A stretch of DNA of 64,000 bases from Photobacterium swingsii (GCF_024346715.1 NZ_AP024852.1:806001-870000), one strand, 5' to 3'; positions 24,271 to 33,980 are shown, counted from the stretch's first letter. Made by a program: numbers and translations. Notes: generated from the sequence alone by a model not told the origin.

Positions 24271-24433
24271 ATACTAATCTAACTAAGTAACTGATCGTTC
24301 TTGCTGGTTAAAATCAATGATAACTGCGTTATAGGTTTTGTAGATAGAACAACTAGCTATCTGCAATCTACGCCTTGTTTTCAGTGTTTTTTCCTGCGCA
24401 ACCACCTGAATATTTACTTACCCAGATTGGTAT
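24271..24433. mobile_element. MITE-like element, copy 2 (163 bp)
   Basis: Same orientation and length as 18625-18787, about 97 percent identical. The left end here reads ATACTAATCT, so one base of the left terminal repeat has changed, while the right end AGATTGGTAT is intact. It lies between the TauE-type gene and the pta terminator, without interrupting a gene. Confidence 0.85.
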
Positions 24434-24484
24434 AAGACTAAAAGCGAGTACTAAAACTGGGCATGATAAAAGAAAGGCGAAAAA

Positions 24485-24513
24485 AAACGCCCCCATCAAA
24501 AATGGAGGCGTTT
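24485..24513 (-). terminator. Terminator of pta
   Basis: On the minus strand AAACGCCTCCAT pairs with ATGGGGGCGTTT (one mismatch), followed by a run of T. Located 27 bp after the pta stop. Confidence 0.85.
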
Positions 24514-24539
24514 CAATTAACGTTTAGTCGTTAAAACGA

Positions 24540-26693
24540 TTAAGCGTTATTTGCTTCAGCTTGTTTAGCCTGAATCGCAGTTAGTGCAACTGTGTATACG
24601 ATATCGTCTACTAGTGCGCCACGAGAAAGATCATTTACAGGCTTACGCATGCCTTGCAGCATTGGACCGATAGATACTAGGTCTGCTGAACGTTGTACCG
24701 CTTTGTAAGTCGTGTTACCTGTGTTTAGGTCAGGGAATACGAATACAGTCGCTTTACCCGCTACTGGCGAGTTAGGCGCTTTAGAAGCAGCAACGTTTTC
24801 CATGATTGCAGCATCGTACTGTAGAGGACCATCGATGATTAGATCAGGACGTTTCTCTTGAGCAATGCGAGTTGCTTCACGTACTTTATCTACGTCTGCA
24901 CCTTTACCAGAAGTACCAGTAGAGTATGAGATCATAGCAACGCGTGGTTCGATACCGAATGCTTTCGCTGAATCTGCAGATTGGATAGCGATTTCAGCAA
25001 GTTGCTCAGCGTTTGGATCTGGGTTGATTGCACAGTCACCGTATACCAGTACTTGATCAGGCAGAAGCATGAAGAATACTGAAGATACAATAGATGCATC
25101 AGGTGCAGTTTTGATGATTTGGAACGGAGGAACGATGGTGTTCGCCGTTGTGTGAACAGCACCAGAAACTAGGCCGTCAACTTCATCGTTTTCTAGCATC
25201 ATAGTGCCAAGGAAAACTGAATCTTGAAGTTTTTCACGTGCAACAACATCAGTCATGCCTTTCGCGCCACGTAGCTCAACAAGACGAGCAACGTAGTTTT
25301 CACGTACAGCTTCAGAATCGATGATAGTTACGCCAGCACCAAGAACAACGCCTTGTTGCTCAGCAACACGCTTGATTTCTTCTGGGTTACCAAGAAGTAC
25401 ACATTCCGCGATACCGCGCTCAGCACAGATAGCCGCAGCTTTTACTGTACGTGGCTCATCACCTTCAGGAAGAACAACGCGCTTAGCCGCTTTACGAGCA
25501 AGTTCAGTTAGTTCGTAACGGAATGCTGGTGGGCTTAGACGACGCTCTTTCGTTGAACCTTCAGTTAGCGATTCAATCCACTGGCCATCGATGTGGCTAG
25601 CCATGTATTCGTTAACGAATTCAACACGCTCTTTATCGTCTGCTGGTACTTCAAGGCTGAAGCTTTGAAGGTTTAGCGATGTCTGCCAAGTGTTACCTTG
25701 AGCAGTCATTACTGGAAGACCCGTTTCGAATGCGCGCTCACATAGATCAGTTACTGCTTTTGGTAGCTCGTAGCCGCCAGTAAGTAGTAGTGCACCGATC
25801 TCAACACCGTTCATTGCAGCAAGACATGCAGCAACGATAACGTCAGGACGGTCTGCTGAAGTTACTAGCAGTGAACCTGGGCGGAAGTGTTCAACCATGT
25901 GAGGGATAGAGCGTGCACAGAAAGTGATGCTCTTAATGCGACGAGTAGCGATTTCACCTTCGTTGATGATTTCAGCATTTAGGTGCTTCGCCATATCCGT
26001 TGCACGTGTTGCGATTAGCTCTGGGCTCCAAGGTGCACAACCAAGTACACGGATAGGGCTAGAGTTGAACACTTGCATAACTTCAACGTTTGAAGGAACA
26101 GTACCTTCAGCATCGTCAAAGATTTCAGATAGGTCAGGACGAGTACGGCCGTCAGCATCTACTGGTGCGTTTAGTTTGTTAACAATAACGCCAGAGATTT
26201 GCTCGTTCTTAGTGCCGCCGAAGTTAGAACATGCTACTTCGATACGCTCTTTAAGTTGTGATGGGTTATCAGTACCCGGGGTCACAACGAATACGATTTC
26301 AGCATCAAGCGTTTTAGCAATTTCATAGTTAATCTGGTTCGCAAATGGGTGCTTGCGAGTTGGTACTAGACCTTCGATTAATGCTACTTCAGCGTCTGCT
26401 GTTGCTGCTTTGAAACGTGCAACGATATCTTCTAGAAGAACATCGCTTTGGTCGTTACGAAGAAGTTCTTCTGCACGAGCCATTGATACAGGATCTGCAA
26501 CGTTCATGTCGCTGTTTGCGCGAATGATAGTTGTTGTTAGATCTGGCTGATCGCCACCGTGACGTGGTTGAGCGATAGGCTTAAAGAAAGAAACACGAAC
26601 GCCTTTGCGTTCCATTGCACGAACAACACCAAGACTAACGCTTGTTAAGCCAACACCAGCGCCAACTGGGATAAGCATAATAGTACGGGACAC
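24540..26693 (-). CDS. pta: Phosphate acetyltransferase
   Basis: A 717-residue enzyme of the long enterobacterial type, which converts acetyl-CoA and phosphate to acetyl phosphate. An N-terminal P-loop-like domain ([19 protein letters not shown], BioD-related) is followed by a DRTGG regulatory domain (about 220-340) and the C-terminal catalytic domain (about 390-710), with [15 protein letters not shown] and YSTGTSGKG visible. ackA lies upstream in the same direction, the usual ackA-pta order, but a terminator-like hairpin stands between them. The synonymous-codon pattern is strongly biased (GCA, GTA, CGT), as expected for a highly expressed gene. Confidence 0.97.
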   Translation of the reverse strand: MSRTIMLIPVGAGVGLTSVSLGVVRAMERKGVRVSFFKPIAQPRHGGDQPDLTTTIIRANSDMNVADPVSMARAEELLRNDQSDVLLEDIVARFKAATADAEVALIEGLVPTRKHPFANQINYEIAKTLDAEIVFVVTPGTDNPSQLKERIEVACSNFGGTKNEQISGVIVNKLNAPVDADGRTRPDLSEIFDDAEGTVPSNVEVMQVFNSSPIRVLGCAPWSPELIATRATDMAKHLNAEIINEGEIATRRIKSITFCARSIPHMVEHFRPGSLLVTSADRPDVIVAACLAAMNGVEIGALLLTGGYELPKAVTDLCERAFETGLPVMTAQGNTWQTSLNLQSFSLEVPADDKERVEFVNEYMASHIDGQWIESLTEGSTKERRLSPPAFRYELTELARKAAKRVVLPEGDEPRTVKAAAICAERGIAECVLLGNPEEIKRVAEQQGVVLGAGVTIIDSEAVRENYVARLVELRGAKGMTDVVAREKLQDSVFLGTMMLENDEVDGLVSGAVHTTANTIVPPFQIIKTAPDASIVSSVFFMLLPDQVLVYGDCAINPDPNAEQLAEIAIQSADSAKAFGIEPRVAMISYSTGTSGKGADVDKVREATRIAQEKRPDLIIDGPLQYDAAIMENVAASKAPNSPVAGKATVFVFPDLNTGNTTYKAVQRSADLVSIGPMLQGMRKPVNDLSRGALVDDIVYTVALTAIQAKQAEANNA

Positions 26694-26819
26694 TATGAAT
26701 TCCTCAAACTATTGAACAATACAGCGCTGTTCCGTAATCGTTTTAGGCCACAAGTGGTTAGAAACAACTATGGAACAACACCACAATAAAATTAAAAACT
26801 CATGGGGTTAACCATGAAA

Positions 26820-26843
26820 AACGGCCGGCCTAAGCCAGCCGTT
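26820..26843 (-). terminator. Hairpin between ackA and pta
   Basis: On the minus strand AACGGCTGGC / GCCGGCCGTT, four-base loop, followed by TTTTTC. It should partly end transcripts from ackA, so pta may be expressed at a lower level or from its own promoter in the 186-bp gap. Confidence 0.7.
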
Positions 26844-26880
26844 AGAGGCCGTTTACAGTAAACAACCTGATAATCTCAGA

Positions 26881-28077
26881 TTAGATTTCAGTCAGACGAG
26901 CTGTATCTTCTGCGATTACTAGTTCTTCGTTAGTCGAAACAACCATTGCAGGAATACGGCTGTTTGCAGAAGTGATAGTACCTTCTTTACCGAAACGTGC
27001 TTTAAGGTTAGCTTCGCTATCTACTTCAACACCTAGGATAGCTAGACGGTTAAGAACCATCTCACGGATAGGTGCAGAGTTTTCACCGATACCACCAGTG
27101 AAAGTGATTGCGTCTAGACGACCTTCTAGTGTTGCAGTGTAGCCAGCAACGTACTTAGCTAGACGGTGACAGAACACGTCCATTGCACGTGTTGCTTCTT
27201 CTTTCTCGCCGTAGTTATCTTCAACGAAACGACAATCAGAAGTCACTTGAGTTAGACCTTGTAGGCCAGACTCTTTAGTAAACATAGTGTTGATTTCAGC
27301 AACGCTCATGCCTAGCTTGTCGTGAAGGTGGAACATAACTGCAGGGTCTAGGTCACCACAACGTGTACCCATAACAAGACCTTCAAGAGGAGTAAGACCC
27401 ATAGAAGTATCTACAGATTTACCGTTCTTGATTGCACAAACTGAAGCACCGTTACCTAGGTGACAGTTGATGATGTTTAGTTCTTCTTCTTTCTTACCTA
27501 GAAGCTGTGCAGTTTCACGAGTAATGAATAGGTGAGAAGTACCGTGAGCACCGTAACGACGGATACCGTGGTCTTTGTATAGGTTGTATGGAAGTGCGTA
27601 TAGGTACGCTTCTTCTGGCATCGTTGTGTGGAACGCAGTATCGAATACAGCAACGTTTTTCAGTGCTGGGAAAGCGTGTTGAGCTGCTTTAATACCGATG
27701 ATGTGAGCAGGGTTGTGAAGTGGTGCGAAAGTCGCAGCGTCTTCGATACCTTGAAGTACTTCGTCAGTGATAAGAGCAGATTGAGTGAATTGCTCACCAC
27801 CGTGAACAACACGGTGACCGATAGCTGCTAGGCTGTCAGCAAGCTCAGGTTTAGAAGCAATGATAGTATCTACCATGAATGCTAGAGCTTCTTCGTGTGC
27901 AGCACCGTTACCTAGCTGTGCTTCGTGCTTACCATCAAGTTTCCACTTGATGCGAGCTTCTGGAAGGTGCAGACATTCTGCAAGACCTGTTAGGTGTTCT
28001 TCACCTGATACAGGATCAACGATTGCGAACTTAAGAGAAGAGCTACCGCAGTTAAGTACTAGAACCAGCTTAGACAT
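26881..28077 (-). CDS. ackA: Acetate kinase
   Basis: A 398-residue acetate kinase; makes ATP and acetate from acetyl phosphate. Signatures are [15 protein letters not shown] (about 4-18), [13 protein letters not shown] (about 174-186), [12 protein letters not shown] (about 204-215) and FTGGIGENS (about 326-334). The asparagine after VL, the active-site Arg and the catalytic Asp (VFDTAFH) are all in place. With pta it forms the overflow-acetate and acetate-assimilation pathway. It is divergent from yfbV, as in E. coli. Confidence 0.98.
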   Translation of the reverse strand: MSKLVLVLNCGSSSLKFAIVDPVSGEEHLTGLAECLHLPEARIKWKLDGKHEAQLGNGAAHEEALAFMVDTIIASKPELADSLAAIGHRVVHGGEQFTQSALITDEVLQGIEDAATFAPLHNPAHIIGIKAAQHAFPALKNVAVFDTAFHTTMPEEAYLYALPYNLYKDHGIRRYGAHGTSHLFITRETAQLLGKKEEELNIINCHLGNGASVCAIKNGKSVDTSMGLTPLEGLVMGTRCGDLDPAVMFHLHDKLGMSVAEINTMFTKESGLQGLTQVTSDCRFVEDNYGEKEEATRAMDVFCHRLAKYVAGYTATLEGRLDAITFTGGIGENSAPIREMVLNRLAILGVEVDSEANLKARFGKEGTITSANSRIPAMVVSTNEELVIAEDTARLTEI

Positions 28078-28413
28078 GAGAGTGACTACCTATAATCTGT
28101 CTGAAAGTTGATATTCATTTGAATAAAAAAGTACCCATAGAATAGACGACTTTTTGTTCGGTCGGCCTAATCTGGGTCAAATTCGTGTCTATCCGTAGAA
28201 CTGAGAATTGAGAAACCCGCAATTCTGGGTCATCCTTGAGGTTGCCTTAGAGTTGCCATAATAAGGATTACGAGCAACAATTAATTGAGGCGTGCTGTAG
28301 GATAGCGATTGTTACGCAATATAACAAAAAGATTTTTAGAAAAGTTTAATTTGAATCAAGTTTATTATCACTTAATTTGAATTGTTGTACTAAAATTTGA
28401 AGTTTGGTGTTTT
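28078..28413. other. ackA-yfbV divergent intergenic region
   Basis: No gene seen. It must hold the promoters of ackA and yfbV. Two direct copies of TTAATTTGAAT lie at 28346-28356 and 28372-28382, 26 bp apart, close to the yfbV start. I did not find a convincing FNR or ArcA site, although anaerobic control of ackA is known in E. coli. Confidence 0.5.
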
Positions 28414-28863
28414 ATGAGTCGAAAATCGATTTGGTCACTGTTCCGTAATGGGCAGGATTACATGGCTATCTGGCCAATGCGCAAAGAGCTGGCTCCAATG
28501 TTTCCTGAGCCGCGCTATATTAAAGCGACACAATTCGCGATTCGTGTCATGCCGGCAGTGGCTGTGATCAGCGTTTTGAGTCAGATGGTATTCCATAATT
28601 ATGATGCGATCCCACAAGCGATGATTGTGGCATTGTTTGCGCTGAGTATGCCATTGCAGGGTTTGTTGTGGTTGGGGCGACGTAGTCGGACGGACTTACC
28701 GCCATCATTAGCGACTTGGTATCGTGAACTTCATGAAAAGCTAGAAAGTGAAGGCACAGCAATGGAGCCTGTAAAAGCGAAACCACGCTATGTAGAATTG
28801 GCGCAAGTGTTGAACAGTGCTTTTAAGCAACTTGATAGCACTTCATTGGAACGTTGGTTTTAG
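28414..28863 (+). CDS. yfbV: UPF0208 membrane protein YfbV
   Basis: A 149-residue inner-membrane protein. Two hydrophobic segments (about 46-64 and 70-90, the second [16 protein letters not shown]) follow a conserved cytoplasmic N-terminus with [17 protein letters not shown]. Length and neighbour (divergent ackA) match E. coli YfbV, which has been linked to insulation of the Ter macrodomain. The C-terminus [18 protein letters not shown] is also conserved. Confidence 0.92.
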   Translation: MSRKSIWSLFRNGQDYMAIWPMRKELAPMFPEPRYIKATQFAIRVMPAVAVISVLSQMVFHNYDAIPQAMIVALFALSMPLQGLLWLGRRSRTDLPPSLATWYRELHEKLESEGTAMEPVKAKPRYVELAQVLNSAFKQLDSTSLERWF

Positions 28864-28870
28864 TCTTGTC

Positions 28871-28898
28871 CAGATAGCAGATAGCAGATAGCAGATAG
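28871..28898 (+). repeat. Heptanucleotide tandem repeat (CAGATAG)x4
   Basis: Four perfect copies directly after the yfbV stop and before the shared terminator. The sequence is non-coding; copy number may vary between strains. Confidence 0.9.
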
Positions 28899-28900
28899 CA

Positions 28901-28925
28901 AAAAAGCCCAATAATGGGCTTTTTT
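28901..28925. terminator. Bidirectional terminator after yfbV
   Basis: AAAAAGCCCA / TGGGCTTTTT with a four-base loop between convergent genes. Confidence 0.9.
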
Positions 28926-28951
28926 AGTGTCTCAACATTATGTTGTTAAGA

Positions 28952-29263
28952 TTAAAACTCGTCGTCTGCTTCTAAAAGTTGACGTTTAGCACGAGTTGCT
29001 GGCTTCGCCAGAATTTCAAGGTAGAACGACTCAAGCGCCAGTGTTTCCGCTTCATCAATACACTTGTTGATTTCTTTCACGTGGATCACTTTTGCTTCTT
29101 GCTCAGTGTGACCAAACTTACAATCAAAATCCCAGTAATCTGCACCCTTTGGTAGCGCTTTGTTGCGCTCGCGTTTCAGGTATTTCTTCACTTCGTGTTT
29201 AACAGCTTCTACAACGCGAGGTACGGCTTTTTTTGGGTGAGTTAAAGCAAATGTTTTTTTCAT
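28952..29263 (-). CDS. DUF6172-type small basic protein
   Basis: A 103-residue soluble protein rich in Lys and Arg. MKKTFALTHPKKAVPRVVEA leads into a basic helix (VKHEVKKYLKRERNKALP), then YWDFDCKFG and a helical C-terminus. I recognise the pattern as the DUF6172 family, whose function is unknown. Single gene; the 170-bp region before the ABC operon's 3' end (29264-29432) holds a weak CAGCCGACAATCTCTGCC hairpin and no gene. Confidence 0.75.
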   Translation of the reverse strand: MKKTFALTHPKKAVPRVVEAVKHEVKKYLKRERNKALPKGADYWDFDCKFGHTEQEAKVIHVKEINKCIDEAETLALESFYLEILAKPATRAKRQLLEADDEF

Positions 29264-29432
29264 CGTTTTCCTAAATCAAATTTGGGCTCTGCTATGCAGG
29301 CGCTGATCACATTTTACTTCAATTTGACGGCAGAGGCGATAATGAATCTATTTTGAGCAATCATTAGTAAAAAAACAGCCGACAATCTCTGCCTGCTGTT
29401 TTCTTGGTTGCACTATATAAGTAATAGGGAGG

Positions 29433-30227
29433 TTAGCTTAGTAGTAGGCTGTCATCAGCAAGCTCTTCGCCACGCACTTTGCTGAACATTTCAAGTAATT
29501 GCTTAACATCCATGCCTTTACGTTCTTGCCCCGTTACATCCAAAACAATGTTACCTTGGTGAAGCATGACAGTACGTTCACCGTACGCCAGTGCATCTTT
29601 CATTGAGTGGGTAACCATCATAACCGTCAGGTTAAACTCATTCACCACGGTATTGGTTAGCTCTAGAACAAATGCCGCCATGCGCGGATCCAGTGCTGCA
29701 GTATGCTCGTCCAGCAATAATAATTTGCTGTCAGCTAAGGTGGCCATAACAAGGCTCACGGCTTGGCGTTGGCCGCCAGACAGTAAACCTATACTATCGC
29801 CTAGACGATCTTCTAACCCCAGCCCTAGAATACTAATGCGTTCTTGAAACAGCTTTCGACGGTTAGATGACAAAGCATGTTTCCAGCTTCGACGTCCACC
29901 ACGTTTATAAGCCAGTGCCATGTTTTCTTCTATCGTCAGTGAACCGCATGTTCCTGCAAGTGGATCTTGGAAAACACGCGCTGCATAGCGTGCTCGTTCA
30001 TGGACGCTGTGATGTGTGACATCAAGATTATCAATCAGCACCTGGCCATCCGTCATTTGGGTTTCCCCACTGATCGCCCCTAGTAGCGTTGATTTACCTG
30101 CGCCATTCGATCCAATCACAGTCACAAATTGTTTTTCTGGCACGGTCAGTGATACACCACGCAATGCTGGGTTTTCTAAAATAGTGCCTTCGTTGAAGGT
30201 AACGCGAATATCGTTTAATTCAATCAT
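29433..30227 (-). CDS. ABC transporter ATP-binding protein (TrpX-type importer)
   Basis: A 264-residue ATPase, last gene of a three-gene importer operon. Walker A is IGSNGAGKST (about 38-47), the signature is LLSGGQRQAVSLVMA, Walker B is LLLLDEHTAALD and the H-loop is VTHSM. The ATG has a near-perfect AAGGAGGTAATA ribosome site and follows the permease by 15 bp. Partners are the permease (30243-31187) and binding protein (31355-32323). ABC_sub_bind-type systems of this organisation include TrpXYZ of streptococci; the ligand here is not determined. Confidence 0.9.
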   Translation of the reverse strand: MIELNDIRVTFNEGTILENPALRGVSLTVPEKQFVTVIGSNGAGKSTLLGAISGETQMTDGQVLIDNLDVTHHSVHERARYAARVFQDPLAGTCGSLTIEENMALAYKRGGRRSWKHALSSNRRKLFQERISILGLGLEDRLGDSIGLLSGGQRQAVSLVMATLADSKLLLLDEHTAALDPRMAAFVLELTNTVVNEFNLTVMMVTHSMKDALAYGERTVMLHQGNIVLDVTGQERKGMDVKQLLEMFSKVRGEELADDSLLLS

Positions 30228-30242
30228 CTTATTACCTCCTTG

Positions 30243-31187
30243 TTAGGCGAGATGTTTTGAGCGGTTAGGTGAGCGCTTAAATTTTCGTTGTTTGGCTTTC
30301 TTTTGTAGTGATGATTTCATTTTGGGGGCAATGAGTGCGATGGCCACTAACAGTGCAGTGATCAAGTTAAGATCGGATGCTTGTAAGCCGAACATGCCAC
30401 TACTAAGCGCAAAGGCAACGGCTAATCGGTAAAGAACTGAACCAAGGATCACTGCAACAACCGCGATCCAGATTTTACGGCCCGGAATTAATGTTTGTCC
30501 CAAGATCACCGCTGCCAGGCCTACCACTATAGTACCGACCCCTGATGTGACATCAGCAAAGCTATTGGTCTGGGCAAATAACGCGCCAGAGAAGCCGACA
30601 AAGCCATTAGATAGGGCAAGACCAAGGTAAGTGTACAGTGCGGTATTGCCACCTTGTGCATTCACCATACGGCTGTTTACCCCTGTTGCACGCAAGCCAA
30701 GGCCAAAATCACTGGCGAGCAGACGAACAATAAACCAAGCACTGAAGAGAACCAGTAAGAACACCATAGCAAGTCTGATCACACCGGCATCAATGCCATG
30801 ATCCATTGCGAAAAACTCAAGAGGTGTAAAGATCGTATCTTCACCTAGTAGCGCTAAATTAGGCTTACCCATAATGCGGATGTTGATAGAGAAAGCGGCA
30901 ATCATGGTGAGAATACTGGCGAGGAGATGGAGGATCCCACAGCGAATGGCGAGAAAACCTGTGACCAAGCCACATAATCCGCCAGCAACAATTGCTAGCC
31001 CTGTCGCTATCCATGGATTAACACCGGTTACTATGGCAGTAGCTGCGACGGCAGCTCCCATTGGAAAACTACCATCGACGGTCAAATCGGGAAAGTCGAG
31101 GACGCGAAAGGTAAGGTAAACCCCAAGAGCGACCAAGCCGTAGACTAAGCCAATTTCAAGCGTACCGATAAAGGCGAAAAAAGACAT
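30243..31187 (-). CDS. ABC transporter permease (TrpX-type importer)
   Basis: A 314-residue integral membrane protein of the branched-chain-amino-acid permease fold (BPD_transp_2). About eight to nine hydrophobic segments are visible, with LDFPDLTVDGSFPMGAAVAA (about 31-50) and GLALSNGFVGFSGALFAQ (about 200-217) as characteristic blocks. The C-terminus is very basic (KKAKQRKFKRSPNRSKHL), probably cytoplasmic. AAGGAG precedes the ATG. It is separated from the binding-protein gene by 167 bp that contain a strong hairpin. Confidence 0.9.
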   Translation of the reverse strand: MSFFAFIGTLEIGLVYGLVALGVYLTFRVLDFPDLTVDGSFPMGAAVAATAIVTGVNPWIATGLAIVAGGLCGLVTGFLAIRCGILHLLASILTMIAAFSINIRIMGKPNLALLGEDTIFTPLEFFAMDHGIDAGVIRLAMVFLLVLFSAWFIVRLLASDFGLGLRATGVNSRMVNAQGGNTALYTYLGLALSNGFVGFSGALFAQTNSFADVTSGVGTIVVGLAAVILGQTLIPGRKIWIAVVAVILGSVLYRLAVAFALSSGMFGLQASDLNLITALLVAIALIAPKMKSSLQKKAKQRKFKRSPNRSKHLA

Positions 31188-31312
31188 TAACTACTCCTTG
31201 TCTTTGGTACCGCAAGTAGGGGGAAATCTGCTTGTGGTACTATCCTTTGTGTTTATTGATGAGGTCTGTTGCTAATACAGTTGTGCCGTGAGTGACCTTA
31301 GATTGGGTGGTT

Positions 31313-31345
31313 ACCACGAACTAACGCTCTGCGTTAATTCGTGGT
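31313..31345 (-). promoter_or_regulatory. Intra-operon hairpin behind the binding-protein gene
   Basis: ACCACGAACTAACGC / GCGTTAATTCGTGGT, 15 bp with one non-Watson-Crick position and a three-base loop, 10 bp after the stop codon of the binding protein. No T-run. Typical of importer operons, where a 3' hairpin protects the upstream mRNA and gives more binding protein than permease. Confidence 0.65.
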
Positions 31346-31354
31346 GTCTGATGC

Positions 31355-32323
31355 TTATTGTTTGATAGAGGTGGCGCGTTTAAGTGCAGACTCAGGCAAT
31401 GTAATTCCTAGCTTTGCAGCCGCAGCTTTGTTGAGTGCAAGGTCGGAGCCTTTCGCAACTTTTACTGGCAGTGAAGACACTTTCTGTCCTTTTAAAAGCG
31501 CATCAACATAATCAGCAGTTTGTACACCTACTTGGTAGTAATCAAATCCGAGTGCTGCAAGAACACCGTTTTCGACATAGGTTGTTGAAGCACCAATGAT
31601 AGGTTTATTCGCTTGGTTAGCTGCATTAACAAGGCCATCAATGGCACTGGCCACCGTATTGTCCGTTGGGGCGTAAATAACATCAGCCTTGGCTGCCACA
31701 ATTTGTGCTGCGGATTGGACGTCCGCACTTTTAAGCGCAGTGCCTTCAATCACACTAAAGCCTTTCTCTTTGGCGGCTGATTTTAGTAATTCAACTAAAG
31801 CGACAGCGTTTGATTCACCAGGATTAAATACCACGCCAATAGTTTTCATGTTTGGCACTAATTCATGCATTAAATCAACATGCTGTGCAACGGGTGATAA
31901 GTCAGATAACCCTGTGACATTGCGTGCGGGTTTATCCATGCTTGTGACGAGTTTGGCACCCATAGGATCGGTAACGGCAGTAAAAACAACAGGGATCGAG
32001 CGAGTTGAGGCTGCAAGTGCTTGCGCGGTTGGTGTGGCGATACCCACTAAAACATCGGGTTGTTCGCCAACAAGCTGTTTGGCTATCTGTACTGCAATTG
32101 CAGGGTTACCTTGCGCAGTTTGGTAAGTGAATTCGAGGTTTTCACCTTCGACATACCCTTTCTTTTTCAGACCATCGAGTAAACCTTGGCGAGCTGCGTC
32201 TAAAGCGGGGTGTTCAACAATTTGAGAGACGGCAACGCGCGCGGTTTCGGCTACTGCAAGCGATGACGTTGCCATTAACGAGGCGGCGATACACACCGCT
32301 GACAGTAATTTTTTTCCTTTCAT
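31355..32323 (-). CDS. ABC transporter substrate-binding protein (ABC_sub_bind/TrpX family)
   Basis: A 322-residue periplasmic binding protein. The ATG at 32323 has AAGGAG at good spacing and gives a clean signal peptide ending TSSLAVA (about residue 25); an ATG at 32356 is in frame but less likely. The mature part shows VAVSQIVEHPALDAARQGL, the family block AKADVIYAPTDNTVASAIDG (about 210-229) and PIIGASTTYVENGVLAALGF. This is the ABC_sub_bind (PF04392) family. First gene of the importer operon; its upstream region (32324-32670) is A/T-rich and holds the promoter, not identified. Confidence 0.88.
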   Translation of the reverse strand: MKGKKLLSAVCIAASLMATSSLAVAETARVAVSQIVEHPALDAARQGLLDGLKKKGYVEGENLEFTYQTAQGNPAIAVQIAKQLVGEQPDVLVGIATPTAQALAASTRSIPVVFTAVTDPMGAKLVTSMDKPARNVTGLSDLSPVAQHVDLMHELVPNMKTIGVVFNPGESNAVALVELLKSAAKEKGFSVIEGTALKSADVQSAAQIVAAKADVIYAPTDNTVASAIDGLVNAANQANKPIIGASTTYVENGVLAALGFDYYQVGVQTADYVDALLKGQKVSSLPVKVAKGSDLALNKAAAAKLGITLPESALKRATSIKQ

Positions 32324-32674
32324 ACTAGCTCCTTGCTGAATGCTGTTTCCGTACACTTTTTATTGCCGCCGGTATCAGGCAATTTTATTGGCTTGGCATA
32401 ATGTTTTAGCGCAAAGGGAAAAGAAAAAACATCTAAATTTTAACAAGGGTGAAACATTTGGTGGTGGTAGTCACTAATTTTTGAGTTTAAGTGGGGGGAT
32501 GATGTCGAAATTGGCGTTATGAGGTTTATTAGTGTCTAAAATGCGAGCCAACTCTGAAATATCATTCTTTATTGGAATATTTACTCAATGGGCGAGGATA
32601 TTCCAGATTATGTTCAGTTCGGTGACAGGATATAGGGAGATAATCAATTTATAGGGCTATTTGTTTTCCATTGG

Positions 32675-32815
32675 ATGGAGAGGCGATAGCGCCTTGAGAT
32701 ACAGCTGTATCTCTCCCTTTGAGTCCCAGTACCTCAGCTGCTAAGTACTCCTGTACGAAGCAGCGTGAAGTAAAAAGCTTGGCCGCCGATGGGGCTCAAC
32801 CTTCTCTCGATTTTT
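32675..32815. other. Self-complementary intergenic stretch, possible structured RNA
   Basis: Three clean hairpins in a row: AGGCG-ATAG-CGCCT (32681-32694); the perfect 18-bp palindrome GAGATACAGCTGTATCTC (32696-32713); and GCTGC-taa-GTAC-TCCT-GTAC-gaa-GCAGC (32737-32764). GAGAGG near 32678 can also pair with CCTTCTCTC near 32801, closing the whole. On the plus strand a T-run follows. The region lies between the start of the ABC operon and the 3' end of chaN, and contains no reading frame that I can support. Confidence 0.45.
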
Positions 32816-32825
32816 CTCTTATCCG

Positions 32826-33836
32826 TTATTGTTCTTTGGGCTGCGATTCATAGCACTGCAGTGATTTGTTGCGGCCGTGGATTTTAGTCATCGCTGCAAT
32901 CATTTTTTCCTTACTCATGTATTGTTTCGGTAAGGGTTGCATCTCGACTTGATAATCCGGTGCCTTTGGGTTCAAGGTCGTGTCTGAAGACACAGGCGTG
33001 ACCATCACGACTTTTAAGTTTGGATTGCGTGAAAGAATACGTGATGCCGTACCTAAGCCTTCTTCAACATGAAAGCGGCCAGCGGTATGTAAAATCTGGG
33101 TGTTTGGATGCGATGCTAAATAGTTCACCATGCTCTCTGCCATGGTGTCATCCCATGCGGTTTGCGCGGCAAATTGGCGCTTAGTTTGGGCTTCATCACC
33201 ATGGTGCATCGAATTAATGAATTTATCTTGGTACGCATCTTCTGTCAGTGTCAGAGAATCTGCAACCCAAGTACGCTCATTTTTGGGTAAGCGATCAAGG
33301 TAGTTCTCTCCGTACTTACCAATACAGCGTACGATAGGTTTTGGGGCGTTAGAGGCGATAACATCCAAATTATTGGCTTTCGCAAATTCAACTAAAGGGC
33401 GGTAGTCAGAAATATAATTGGGCCATGCATTGGCCTCTTCCTTTAAGCTGGCTTCACCAATCTTATCGGCGAGGTAGTCATTAACAATAGCTTGTTTATC
33501 GCGGGTAAATTGCTCCATCGAAAGTGCAAGACTGGTGTTTTGGCTGTATAAAGCTGCAAGTAATTGTGCTTGTAATAAATGCGCCGCAGGATGGCCATGC
33601 CATTCGCCGACCAGCACTATGTCTGCATCTTGGATCTGACTTGCTAGTGTCGCGATAGAAAGTACTTCACCCTCTGGTGAGCGAATGGTGTAGTCATAAA
33701 ATGTCGGAGCGAGAGTGCTTGCTGTAACAGCACTAGGTGCGGCCTTGATTGAACTTGGTGATGATGAAGACTGCGCCGAGCAACCAACCAATAAACTAAT
33801 ACAGCCGAGAGAAAGCCATTGTTTCATGCTTTTCAT
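32826..33836 (-). CDS. ChaN-family haem/iron-linked lipoprotein
   Basis: A 336-residue lipoprotein (signal SLGCISLLVGCSAQ, lipid Cys19). The ChaN/Tiki-like domain is seen from DADIVLVGEWHGHPAAHLLQ (about 68-87), LSMEQF, and HTAGRFHVEEGLGTA (about 255-269). ChaN family members bind haem or iron at the outer membrane and are iron-regulated. A Fur-box-like dyad about 145-180 bp upstream supports iron control here. The start at 33836 has GGGAAT upstream; ATG 33827 is an alternative. Confidence 0.85.
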   Translation of the reverse strand: MKSMKQWLSLGCISLLVGCSAQSSSSPSSIKAAPSAVTASTLAPTFYDYTIRSPEGEVLSIATLASQIQDADIVLVGEWHGHPAAHLLQAQLLAALYSQNTSLALSMEQFTRDKQAIVNDYLADKIGEASLKEEANAWPNYISDYRPLVEFAKANNLDVIASNAPKPIVRCIGKYGENYLDRLPKNERTWVADSLTLTEDAYQDKFINSMHHGDEAQTKRQFAAQTAWDDTMAESMVNYLASHPNTQILHTAGRFHVEEGLGTASRILSRNPNLKVVMVTPVSSDTTLNPKAPDYQVEMQPLPKQYMSKEKMIAAMTKIHGRNKSLQCYESQPKEQ

Positions 33837-33980
33837 GAAATATTCCCAAACCTTTGGTGTGCAGAGTGTTTGCTAATCGATAGCAGTGATACCAGAACCA
33901 CCAACGGTGCGCTATTTTGCTTTGTTAGTGGATGTAATTGATATAACTCTAGATGAAAGGCTGGATAATAGAGTAGATGA

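Noticed and set aside
25924..26328. Long antisense frames inside pta (also 24865-25518)
   Set aside because: Mirror frames caused by the strong codon bias of pta; Ser/Thr/Ala-rich translations without domains.
28078..28413. FNR or ArcA site in the ackA promoter region
   Set aside because: No sequence reached a convincing match; TTTGAATCAAG resembles an FNR site but has the wrong spacing.
32675..32815. Resemblance of part of this region (GCCGCCGATGGGG, TCCCAGTACCTCAG) to 5S rRNA
   Set aside because: Only short, gapped matches; the order and the secondary structure do not follow 5S rRNA, and no other rRNA gene is near.
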